This document shows positions 48,101 to 57,321 of a stretch of DNA of 64,000 nucleotides, piece after piece; the first letter of the stretch is position 1, and every line of letters begins with the position of its first letter. Below the pieces are notes generated by a model that saw only the letters and a program-made list of their open reading frames with translations, was not told where the DNA came from and ran no database searches. A program made the translations under genes and the position numbers. Source of the stretch: Primulina eburnea (lineage: Eukaryota; Streptophyta; Magnoliopsida; Lamiales; Gesneriaceae). The stretch lies in the NCBI RefSeq assembly GCF_022965805.1, contig NC_133116.1, forward strand, positions 62,001 through 126,000, in the 5' to 3' direction.

Positions 48101-51100
48101 TACTGCCTCAATCTTATTTGGAGATTAACGATTATATGGTGGTGGTTGTTGCAGTAGTATGGGTTTTGACAACCCAAAATTTTGTAGTAAGGGTGTAGGT
48201 GGAGGATGGTGATGTGGATGAAATGATTGAATTAGAAAGTGATTGATCTGAGTCTAGATTGTTTTGGAAAAATTAAATTGTCTAGCATAAGATTTGAATG
48301 TGTTGATTTATCGACAATATTGAGATATTTTTGGTTTTTGTTACTTGAAGCTTTATATATCTAGGTTTTCATAGAGTTCATTATTATTAATAGTTGATTT
48401 TTAGTATAACATAAATATATAATACATTCTCTCTATATTATCGCCTCGTGGCTAGGCGATCGCCTTTTGTCGCCTAGGCGTTCGGGCGCTAGGCAGTGGC
48501 TCATCGCCTTGACGTCGCATAGCGCCTTGACAACTATGTTACAAAGTTGTCTCTTAGCTTCAAAGCATTTATAGCGAAGATTGATAATGCGCATATTCCC
48601 AAGAACATTATCGATGTGTAAAAGGATGAAAAATGGAAAGAAGCTATAAATGAAAGATTTGTACGAAAATGGGACTTGGGAGATCGTGGATCTATCAAAG
48701 GAAAAGAAAGTGGTTGGAAGTAGATGGGGTTTGATAGTGAAGTACAGAGCTAATGGAGAGGTTTAAAGATATAAAGCTCGTTTGGTGGCACAAGGGTTTA
48801 CACAGACATAAGGAATTGACTATGGAGAAATTACATGTGGCAAAGTTCAATTCGATGCGTGTTCTCTTGTCTCTTGCTGCAAATCTAGATTGAAAGTTGC
48901 ACCAACTTGATGTAAAGAATGTCTTTTTGAACGGTAACCTTGATGAATAAGTATACATGAAAATTCCTCCTGGATTTCAGTTCGAGAGTGAGCAAATAAA
49001 AGTTTGCAAGTTGAAGAAATTGTAACATGGACAAAAAGAATCTCGATGTGCTTGGTTCACCAAATTTAGCTCCACTCTCATTCGGTTAGGATATGCTCAA
49101 GGAAAAGCTGATCATACCATCTTTGTTAAACAAAGAGAAGTTGGCAAAAAGACCATCTTTATTTTGTATGTGGATGATATACTGATTATCGGCAATGATT
49201 GTGTTGAGATTGATAAAATCAAGAAAAATTTAAAAGAGGGATATGAAGTTCAAGATTTGGGATATTTGAAATATTTTCTCGGTATGGAGATAGCTAGGAG
49301 TAAATAGGGTATTTTTATTTCTCGAAGTAAATACGTTCTTGACTTGCTAAGCGAAACTGGGAAATCGGGTTGTAAGCCTGCAGGAACTCCTCTAGAGAAA
49401 AATTGAAAGAGTAGGATTAAAGATGACAAACCATATATGAACGCTAGAAGCTATCAACGTCTGGTTGGTAAATTTATATAATTATCCCTCACACAACCTG
49501 ATATTGCATATGTCGTGTGGGAAGTTAATACATGCATTCACCTACTCATAGACATCTAGAAGCAGCAGACCATGTTTTGAAATATCTAAAAGAACTCCTG
49601 GCAGAGGACTAATGCTCTCAAAAAGAAATAACAGAAGTATCGAAAGATATGTCGATGCAGATTGGGTTGGTAGCGAAGATTGTAAGTCAACTTCTGCGTT
49701 TTGCTCCCAATTGTGGGGAAATTTGGTTACATGGAGAAAAAATAAACAATTTGTGGCAGCCAGTAGTAGTACAAAAGCTGAATTTCGGGCTATTGCACAG
49801 GGGATGTGTGAAGTTATTGGCTGGAAAAGATGATGCAAGACTTGAAGATTACCATTGACACGCCTATCAAGTTGTATAGAGATAGTAAATCTGCTATTAG
49901 CATTGTGAATAATCCAGTCCAACATAATTGGATGAAACATGTGAGGATAGACCAAAGTTTTATCAAGAAAGATTTAGAAAAAGGGGAATCAAGTTGTGCT
50001 ACATCTCCACTCATGCACAGGAAGCCGACATCTTAACCAAGAGTCTAGCCAAGCCAAGTCACGAAAATCTTCTTAGCAAGCTCGGAATGTGAAAATTCTA
50101 TTCCTAAGCTTGAGGGGAAATGTTGAAGATTTTATTAATAATATAGAAGATATATTGTATATTTTATATTGTAGATTTTCCTTTATAAAGAAATTAGAAT
50201 AGTAAATAATTACAAGATTAATCAACTAGGGATTTATTTACCTTTGTTATAACTTTGTATTGTGTATATAGGTTGTATCAATTTCAAAATTAATGCAAGC
50301 AAGATTTTTCATTTTCTCCAATTATTCTTGTTTCAAATGGCAGTCGACCGTCTACTGACCTTTACTAGATGTCTACTGAAGGTCAAGAGACATTGTCTAC
50401 TGACTCAGTAGACAATCTACTAATTGCAAAAGCAGACAAGAGCAGTCTAAGTAAACTGAATCTCAGTCGACATGAACCAAAAATCAGTCGAGTCGTTCCA
50501 CAATCCACATGAATTAAAAATCAGTCAGAACAAGTCAACATAAACTGAAATAAAAAAAATGACTTGAAAATTGAAGACTTATCAGCATTTTTTCCTTTTG
50601 TCTTTATCATCTGGCAATCTAAATTGAATCCGGACAAATAATGAAACACCGGAAGAGTAAAGAAAGTTGGACGTTGTTTACTAGTCAATATCTCCACATA
50701 AGGAAAAGAGCAAAAACATGCCGAGAAAAGATGGAAAGTTTAGAAAACCACTTGAAAAGATAATATATGGAGTGAACTCAAAGAAGAATCAAAATTGAAA
50801 ATCTCACCCTTTTTTTTTCCATGTGGTCTTTTTAATAAGGATAATATAGTATTTCTAAAATCGAGGCCTATGTTGTTAAATATGAAGTCATGTATTAGCG
50901 AGGAATAAATATTAGGGAGACTAGATGAAAGAAAGTAGCATTAACGTTGATTAATGAAAAATGGAACCTGAATAAGAGGCAAAAGATAAGCCAAAGTCTT
51001 GCCAGATCCAGTGTGCGACCCCAAAACCACACTCTTCCCTTTCAACACCGCAGGTATTCCGATACATTGAATCTCAGTCGGTAACGAAATCCCCATTTCT

Positions 51101-51486
51101 CCCAAAGCTCCCATGGCCTCTTCAGTCAAGCCCAATTCCTCAAAACTAGAAACCATTTCCGCCCCTCCACCTTTATCCTGTATTGAACCCTCGAATTCAC
51201 CATATTGGTTTCTCTTCCTCGACACCAGTTGAGATGTGGTGGGTTTTGAGGTTTGGTCTGAAACATTGAGATGCCTGAGCCTCAATCTTTCGAGGAGAAT
51301 AGAGTGCTTTGAGGATTGATAAATTGTTGAAGCTTCGTCGACAGCGGTGGCGGTGCAAAGAGGCCTGAATGTGCTGGAAACCAGCGTCTGTGGAGGTGGT
51401 GGTGGGTATACACGTGAGGGAATCGATCGGAAGCGTTTTGGTAAAGAAATAAGAGAGAAAGAGAGAACTTTTCCGGTCGTGACCAT
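36876..51486 (-). CDS. RH39: DEAD-box ATP-dependent RNA helicase, RH39 class, chloroplast-type
   Basis: Nine exons in transcript order: 51486-50968, 42662-42567, 42488-42300, 41486-41346, 40971-40831, 38103-37961, 37682-37553, 37467-37419, 37324-36876. All introns are GT-AG, phases agree, and the product is 618 aa. An N-terminal transit-peptide-like region precedes the Q motif. Motif I is SHTGSGKT (157-164), Ia PTREL (198-202), Ib GTPGR (246-250), II DEAD (271-274), III TAT (310-312, where SAT is usual), [34 protein letters not shown] basic C-terminal tail ends [13 protein letters not shown]. Arabidopsis RH39 is plastid-located and needed for the hidden break in 23S rRNA; the same role is inferred here. 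Introns 1 (8.3 kb) and 5 (2.7 kb) are enlarged by retroelements, but every exon and splice site is intact. Confidence 0.94.
38870..40281 (+). mobile_element. L1-type LINE fragment in RH39 intron 5
   Basis: The plus-strand frame, opposite to RH39, shows reverse transcriptase motifs [12 protein letters not shown] and [20 protein letters not shown]. It then jumps from KIEISH to [10 protein letters not shown], so the segment with the catalytic FADD is deleted. The KWWWRF / [12 protein letters not shown] region follows, and the element ends in a poly-A tract at about 40270-40280. It is 5' truncated with stops and frameshifts. It belongs to the same family as the fragment in intron 1. Confidence 0.85.
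42127..42162. repeat. (TA)n microsatellite in RH39 intron 3
   Basis: A pure TA run in the AT-rich intron between exons 3 and 4. Confidence 0.9.
42810..44430 (-). mobile_element. L1-type LINE fragment in RH39 intron 1
   Basis: Read on the minus strand from about 44430: [15 protein letters not shown], then the [20 protein letters not shown] region, [18 protein letters not shown] and [13 protein letters not shown] zinc-binding zf-RVT domain follows ([20 protein letters not shown]), then a C-terminus with [17 protein letters not shown]. It ends at an A-rich tail near 42810. The RT catalytic part is absent (5' truncation) and stops occur. It lies in the same orientation as RH39. Confidence 0.85.
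44481..50335 (+). mobile_element. Ty1/Copia retrotransposon, degenerate, in RH39 intron 1
   Basis: The 3' LTR (50121-50335) starts TGTTGAAG and ends TTGTTTCA, preceded by the polypurine tract TTGAGGGGAAA. A partial 5' LTR (44481-44561) is followed by a primer-binding site TGGCATCAAGAGCC (44562-44575). Between them, in order, are gag (to about 45810, with a CxxC-type knuckle), protease ([14 protein letters not shown]), integrase ([10 protein letters not shown], then [13 protein letters not shown]), RT ([13 protein letters not shown], about 49157-49195) and RNase H ([15 protein letters not shown]). Stops and frameshifts occur in most parts. The RT start is split by a TIR element at 47477-48539. 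It is opposite to the host gene, which limits conflict with host splicing. Confidence 0.9.
47477..48539. mobile_element. TIR element, AGGCGC family, nested in the Copia RT region
   Basis: The 1063-bp block starts CATAGTTGTTAAAGGCGCGC and ends GCGCCTTGACAACTATGT. tacaaa direct repeats flank it (47471-47476, 48540-48545). Deleting it with one repeat restores the Copia frame ([16 protein letters not shown]), which fixes both boundaries. GGCGC motifs are dense near both ends, and a CCGATTGAAGCTTC unit is repeated internally. No transposase is present. Confidence 0.85.
50392..50416. repeat. Perfect 25-bp palindrome
   Basis: ATTGTCTACTGA and its exact reverse complement are separated by one base, in RH39 intron 1 just beyond the Copia 3' LTR. 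The core GTCTACTG(A) also recurs nearby at 50349 and 50371. Confidence 0.9.
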
Positions 51487-52009
51487 GTCGAAGCTTGTGC
51501 TGTGCAGGTTTTAGGTTTTTGGAAGGCAAAGAAAGATATTAAATTCGACCCGTTGGCCTGGGCCTGGGCCTGGAATCGTCGTTGTACCAAATTTCCATGG
51601 GGAAATTAATTAAATATTCCAAAAGTTGCATCCATTCCTAAGATATATTGACAAACATCCCACCAAAGTCAAGACTAAGAGTTGGGTCATCCTTTGGTGC
51701 AGATGCACAAGCACACGTTTTACCTCCCGGTAGCCACTTAAGACATACTTTAAGGTGGCATCCTTATCTCAGGCTTCGTCCCCTCATTTCTGCATCAGAA
51801 GTTGATTAACCAAAATGATATTTCCTGCCAATTCCCCGTTCTACAGCATATGTCTTTGATTCAACCTAAAGATTTGGATGTACATTTAATTGAGAAATCT
51901 CCTAAATTCAATACAAACTTTCATTCTTTTCTCATCTATTTATTTTTATTTTTATTTGTAATTTTTAAAAACATATTTAACATTCTATTTTTAATTATTT
52001 TCTTTAATT
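51487..52009. other. Upstream region of RH39
   Basis: The first 100 bases or so should hold the RH39 5' UTR and promoter on the minus strand. The rest has no recognisable gene. Confidence 0.45.
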
Positions 52010-52325
52010 TTAGTTAATCTATTTATTAAATTATTGTATAAGCAAATTCATACTGATACTATACCGAACCAAAAAACCTTGCATTTTAAAGAAATTTATA
52101 ATTTATTGTTTTAAAATATTATATATTTTAAATTTTTTGTATATTTTTCCGGTATTCCGAAATATACCAAAATTTCCAAATTAGATATCGTTACTGTACC
52201 GAAAAATTCAGTATTGTTACCGTACCGTACCGAAATCTTCGGTATACTTAAAATTCGGTAATTCAATTTTTTTTGTTACGGTAATCTCGATATACCGAAA
52301 ATTCGGTATTTTTTCCTACCCCTAA
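52010..52325. mobile_element. hAT-type element end (truncated)
   Basis: The segment is filled with inverted ACCGAA / TTCGGTA motifs and ends CCTACCCCTA, a common terminus of plant hAT elements. The opposite terminus was not found, so only one end remains. It directly abuts a Harbinger transposase fragment. Confidence 0.5.
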
Positions 52326-52565
52326 CAGGTCTTGTATTGGCATGTGCTATATTACACAATTTTCTTTGAAAGAAGTGTCAATTTGATGAATTTCAAATCG
52401 AACTAGATAATGAAGTTCAATTGTTTTCATCAGCACAAGTTTATGAAGGTGACGACTTTGATCAGTTGTTTAATACTCAAAAACAACAACGAGAAAATGC
52501 TAATGCATGGAGGGATATCATAACCAATAGAATGTAGAACGATGTTGATCAAATTGTCAGTAATG
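52326..52565 (+). mobile_element. PIF/Harbinger transposase C-terminal fragment
   Basis: The frame reads GLVLACAILHNFL, then (after a stop) KKCQFDEFQIE and NANAWRDIITNRM. This matches the C-terminal end of the DDE transposases of the plant PIF/Harbinger group (xACCxLHN, then ANxWRxxIxxxMW). It is a short, broken relic with nothing upstream of the hAT junction. Confidence 0.65.
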
Positions 52566-54027
52566 ATTACATTTTTTTTATAAAAGATGACTCATTATTT
52601 TGAGTGTTCTTTTATAAAATTTTATTATGAACTTATAAAAATATTATTCTTTAATATGTTGAATTGACATAAAGAATTGAAATTTTTATTTCAATAAATT
52701 GGATGGTTCATTTACATTCATAAATAAAAATAATAATCTAAAATTGAAGAAGTTATCTATGTCCAATAATTATTTTAAAAAAATAATAAAAATAAATCAC
52801 AAGTATAAACTACAAAATTAATATAATTATATGAAAAAGTTTATAAAATTCTACAAAAATCTTGAAAAAAAGTCTATAAGAATTTGTTTTACAATTCTAT
52901 GAGATTCCATAAAAGTCGATAAAAATCCATCAATTCCACAAAAGTCTATATTTTAAAAAAAATCATTAAAAGTCTTTGAAAGCATAGAATGAATACACCC
53001 TAGGTAGTGTTTGGTTGATGTTATTTAATAATTGGATTTGATAGTTAAAATTAATGTTATTATAAAAAATTGTTTTACTTACTATTTTTAAATATCTTGC
53101 TTATTAATAATATACAAGAAAAATGATTTATAAATAGAAAAAATATATAATTTTTATTACATAAAATTTTAATAATAATAAAAACAGTTCATCAATAGAA
53201 AACTGATATAAAGTCATCAAATTATGATAATTTATTTTTTAATATTAAAATTTTATCAAAGATCGTAAAAAAAAGGAATTTACATAATTTTTAAAACTAT
53301 AAATATTTTTAAATAATTTCGAAATAATTTTTAAAATTTTACGATAAAGTATGTGAATTAAATGTTTTGGTTTTTGAGAAAATTATATTTGAATTAGTCT
53401 TGAAAAGGAAAAAAAAAAATTTATTTTGTTCATATAACTCAAATCTGACAAAATCTTTTATTTTTGTTAAGATTTCATTTAGTTATATCAATCCCATCAA
53501 AATACACAAAATACCAATCATTTTTTAAGATTCTATCATACCAAACACTAAAAATGAGATTTCTAATTCCAAATCCATGTGTAAGCAAATTTATTTCTAA
53601 TATTTATGGCACCGTAATTTCCTAATATTTATGGCACCGTATAATGCACATACTTGGATGCTAATAGTTCGGGCGGTTAGGTCCATGAGTGTGGAGAGAT
53701 GCAGAATTTAAATATCAAATCAAAAAAGAAGATGAAAAAAAACATGAACAGTATCACGCTAAACTTTAATACATTAAACATCTACAACAAAATATAAAAA
53801 AGTTCAAATAATAATGTTGAATTCCAAATTGAACTATTGACCTAGTAAAGATCTTCCAAACTTTATCTGCATTCCAGAAACCTCAAAACAACAAAAACAT
53901 ATCCAATGTTTGCTTCCAAATGATTTTGAAAGTGTGCATATTCATTATGAATAGATACTTGATGAGAACACAAGTAGAAAATTTTTTTATGTTTACATAT
54001 ATAAATAAATATCTCGGTCGTAGAAGG
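52566..54027. other. AT-rich intergenic DNA
   Basis: No gene is seen. Low-complexity AT-rich sequence with many short A and T runs. Confidence 0.5.
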
Positions 54028-54247
54028 GTGAAATCAAGGGTTTTTTTTATAATTAATATAAAAAAAATTTAATTTCAAAAATAATTAAAAAAATATTTGC
54101 AAAACTAATTTAATCTGCGTTTACAAAGTGCGGACGCTCGTCTACGTAGATATATTATTATTTATTATTATTTAATATTATTTATTATTATATTATTAGT
54201 TATTATTATTTAATATTATTTATTATTATTTTGTGATCGAACGTAAC

Positions 54248-54249
<2 letters not shown>

Positions 54250-54289
<40 letters not shown>

Positions 54290-54290
54290 T
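54250..54290. repeat. (ATT)n microsatellite
   Basis: A trinucleotide run inside the left arm of the MULE-like element. Confidence 0.85.
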
Positions 54291-54339
54291 TAAATAATTA
54301 ATTTAATTCCGATATATTATTATTATAATTATTTTTTTT

Positions 54340-55190
54340 AATTATTAATTTAATTCGAATAAAAAATATAAATATTTATAATATATGTTAATTATTAAAT
54401 ATTTTTGGTTGGGTGATTGAAAAATTAGAGATATGAGAAGATTGAAATGTGAAAATTAAAAAGATATGAGAGGCTTGAAAGAAGAAAATTAAGGATAATA
54501 AAAATAATAGTCTTTCACAAATACATCAATAAGAGGTTTAATTTTAACATATAATATCGATGAAACTTACTTTGTATTATAATATTTTCATTCTATTATT
54601 AAATTTACATTGTTTCTTTTTTATTTAAGTTATTATTATTAATTTAGTTTCAATTGCAATACAAACGGCATGAAAGTATATTTATAAATATATAATTATT
54701 ATTATTAATTAATTTAATTCGAATGAAAAAAATAATATAAATATTTATAATATATGTTGATTATTAAATATTTTGTATTATTTGGTTTGGTGATTGAAAA
54801 TTAGAATTATGAGAGGATTGAAAAGAGAAAATTAAGGAGAATAAAAATAGTATTATTTCATCAATATACCAATAAGATGTTTAATTTTAGGCAAAAACTT
54901 GTGTGAGACGGTCTCACGGGTATTATTTGTGAGACAGATCTCTTATTTGGGTCACCCATGAAAAAGTATCACTTTTTATGCTAAGAGTATTACTTTTTAT
55001 TGTGAAATGGGTAGGGTTGACTCGTCTCACAGATTATGATCCGTGAGACGGTATCACATGAAACTCACTCTTAATTTTATCATATATCATCGATAAAATT
55101 TATATTAAATTACAATATTTTCATTCTATTTGTAAATGTATATTGTTTATTTTCTATTTAAGCTCTTATTATTAATTGAATTTCAATCAA
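54340..55190. repeat. Direct repeat pair inside the MULE-like element
   Basis: About 340 bp starting in the left arm (54340-54680: ATTAATTTAATTCGAAT... to ...TTAGTTTCAATTGCAA) recurs at 54690-55190. The second copy is interrupted by a 181-bp MITE. The first copy preserves the uninterrupted target site. Confidence 0.7.
54890..55070. mobile_element. 181-bp MITE with GTGAGACGGTCTCAC ends
   Basis: A perfect 9-bp TSD ttaatttta flanks it (54881-54889, 55071-55079), pointing to the Mutator superfamily. The left end carries TGTGTGAGACGGTCTCAC and the right end GTGAGACGGTATCACATG, an inverted pair. Short inverted motifs of this kind are, to my knowledge, common in several dicot genomes. The empty site is the first copy of the local direct repeat. 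Confidence 0.8.
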
Positions 55191-56031
55191 AACATTAAAA
55201 TAAAATATTAATCACAACATAATAATACAATATTAATATATTATACAAGTAATTATTAATGCTTGCTTGCTTCCTTCACTTTTGGCATTCTTATTTTTAT
55301 TGATTGATTTATTTAATAAATCTATTAATAATAATAAACCGAATTATATATAATTATATGTTTTACAGTTAATTTTTTTTATGAACTATGTGTTTATATA
55401 ATTTTGAGAGAATTCGAAATGGGTCTTCTTAAAATTTCTTTTTGACCAATTGATTTTATGTACGTTTTTTTGAAATAATAATTTAAAAATAAAAAATATT
55501 TTTTGATTCTTTCATATTTTTTATCATCTCATATTTTTAAAATGGAACAACAATTTAAAATGAAACAATAAATATTTTTTCAACCCTCTCAAATTTTAAA
55601 AATATTGATTTTATGTACGTTTTCTTTCAATCTTCTCATATCTCTAATTTTTCAATCACCCAACCAAATAATACAAAATATTTAATAATTAACATATATT
55701 ATACATATTTATATTTTATATTTTTCATTCGAATTAAATTAATATTAAAAGTTATAATAAATAATAATAATATATTTTTATTAAATTATTAAATTAATTA
55801 TTTAAAATAATGATAAATAATAATAATAATAATAAAAATAAACTTACGTCACATCACAAAATAATATTAAATAATAATAAATAATAATAATAAATAATAA
55901 TATATATACGTGGACGAGTAAGCGCGGACGCTCGCCACTTAAATTAATTTTGTAAATATATATTTTTAAAATTTTTTTTTGAAATTAATTTTTTTTGTTT
56001 ACATTAATTATAAAAAAACCCGTTAAATCAG

Positions 56032-56381
56032 TTAGGTATTTTTGAACAAAATAATATTCCCGTGTTTGGGATTTGGATGGGAATATAACAATTTGCCAAA
56101 AAAAATTATTATTGAAAGGTTATTCGCTTCCCATGTTAGAGTAAAAATAATTACGACGAAAAAAAAGCGGAGAAGTGAATGGGAACGTGTGGTAATGGAA
56201 AACAAAACACTGGACATATTTTTCCGACAAAAAAATTTCGATGGAATAGATATCCATATGCAATTTTAGTTATAATTAACTAATAGGTACAAGATTATAT
56301 AATATTTATTACCCTCGAGTTCTCTAACGACACGAGTTATAAAAAAATAAATAAATAAATATATATATATATAAATAAATA

Positions 56382-56442
<61 letters not shown>

Positions 56443-57060
56443 AAACTTCTATATATCATTGTTATTTTTATTTTAGTGCCTGAATTTGAGTTAGAAATTA
56501 GAAATTTGAATTAATACACAATAACATTATTTGGAAATAAATTAACAAGACAAGATGACGATTATAATTACTAATAAAACTTTGCGAGTAAAGTTAAAGT
56601 CCGGGATTATATATACCATATTGATTATTTGAAAATAAATAGAAAATAAACACATAATTAAATGTTAAGTGTTTTAAATTTTTTTTTAAAAAATTTAAAT
56701 TTGAATGTGATGTCTTTTGAAAATATAAATTGCATTTAAGAGTTTACATTTATTATATCATTTCATTTAATTTCGATAATGGCATTGAGTTTTTTAAAAG
56801 AGTATTTTTCATGAATTTTGGTATATTGATTATTTGTAAATTTTGTTATTATGTATCTTAATTAGAACTTTAATATTAATTTTTTTAGGATGTCTAAAAA
56901 ATAATTAAAGTTTGTATTTAAAAAATAATTTTTCTAATAAATAATAAAAATCTGATTTTTGAAAAATATTTATTTATTGTTTAAATTTTTGATAAATAAA
57001 ATAATATATACCGTCAGAAAAAAAATTAGTTTCAACCAAATTTTAACTGGCACAGTTGCA
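56032..57060. other. AT-rich upstream region of ERGIC3 with (TA)n
   Basis: Long TA-rich microsatellites occur at about 56346-56437 (TAAA and TA units). No gene is supported; the short opposed frames at 56032-56269 have no recognisable domain. Confidence 0.5.
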
Positions 57061-57321
57061 CCAACCAGCAAGTAATCAACCCTCCGCCGAAGAAGCTCTT
57101 CTCTGTAGGTTTCTCGCCTTTCCTCAACCTCGAGGTTCGTGCGTATTTCATTCCATAATAAAGACAAAAGATTTAATTTTTTTCCCATTCTGATTCGACC
57201 GATTGAGTATCGTTGAACTGTCAATTTCATTTTTTATTATGGATCTCAAACGCCTTGATCATTTCGATTGGATGACAGTTTTAGCTCATTTTTGTCAGCA
57301 TATTTTGGTAGCTTTTAGGTT
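57061..57321 (+). promoter_or_regulatory. ERGIC3 5' leader with probable intron
   Basis: GC content rises near 57070, consistent with a 5' UTR. A GCTTTTAG acceptor-like site ends at 57319, directly before the start codon at 57322. A possible donor CTGTAG/GTTTCT lies near 57107. A 5' UTR intron is inferred, not proven. Confidence 0.4.

Larger units (their letters stand above)
54038..56021. mobile_element. MULE-like element with long terminal inverted repeats
   Basis: The ends GGGTTTTTTTTATAATTAAT and ATTAATTATAAAAAAACCC extend into inverted arms of about 430 bp (about 54038-54470 against 55600-56021). A CGGACGCTCG patch is shared near each outer end. A 10-bp TSD with two mismatches flanks it (gtgaaatcaa 54028-54037, gttaaatcag 56022-56031). 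Length, long arms and TSD fit a non-autonomous Mutator-like element. The interior repeats part of the left arm and holds a MITE. Arm lengths are read by eye and approximate. Confidence 0.7.
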
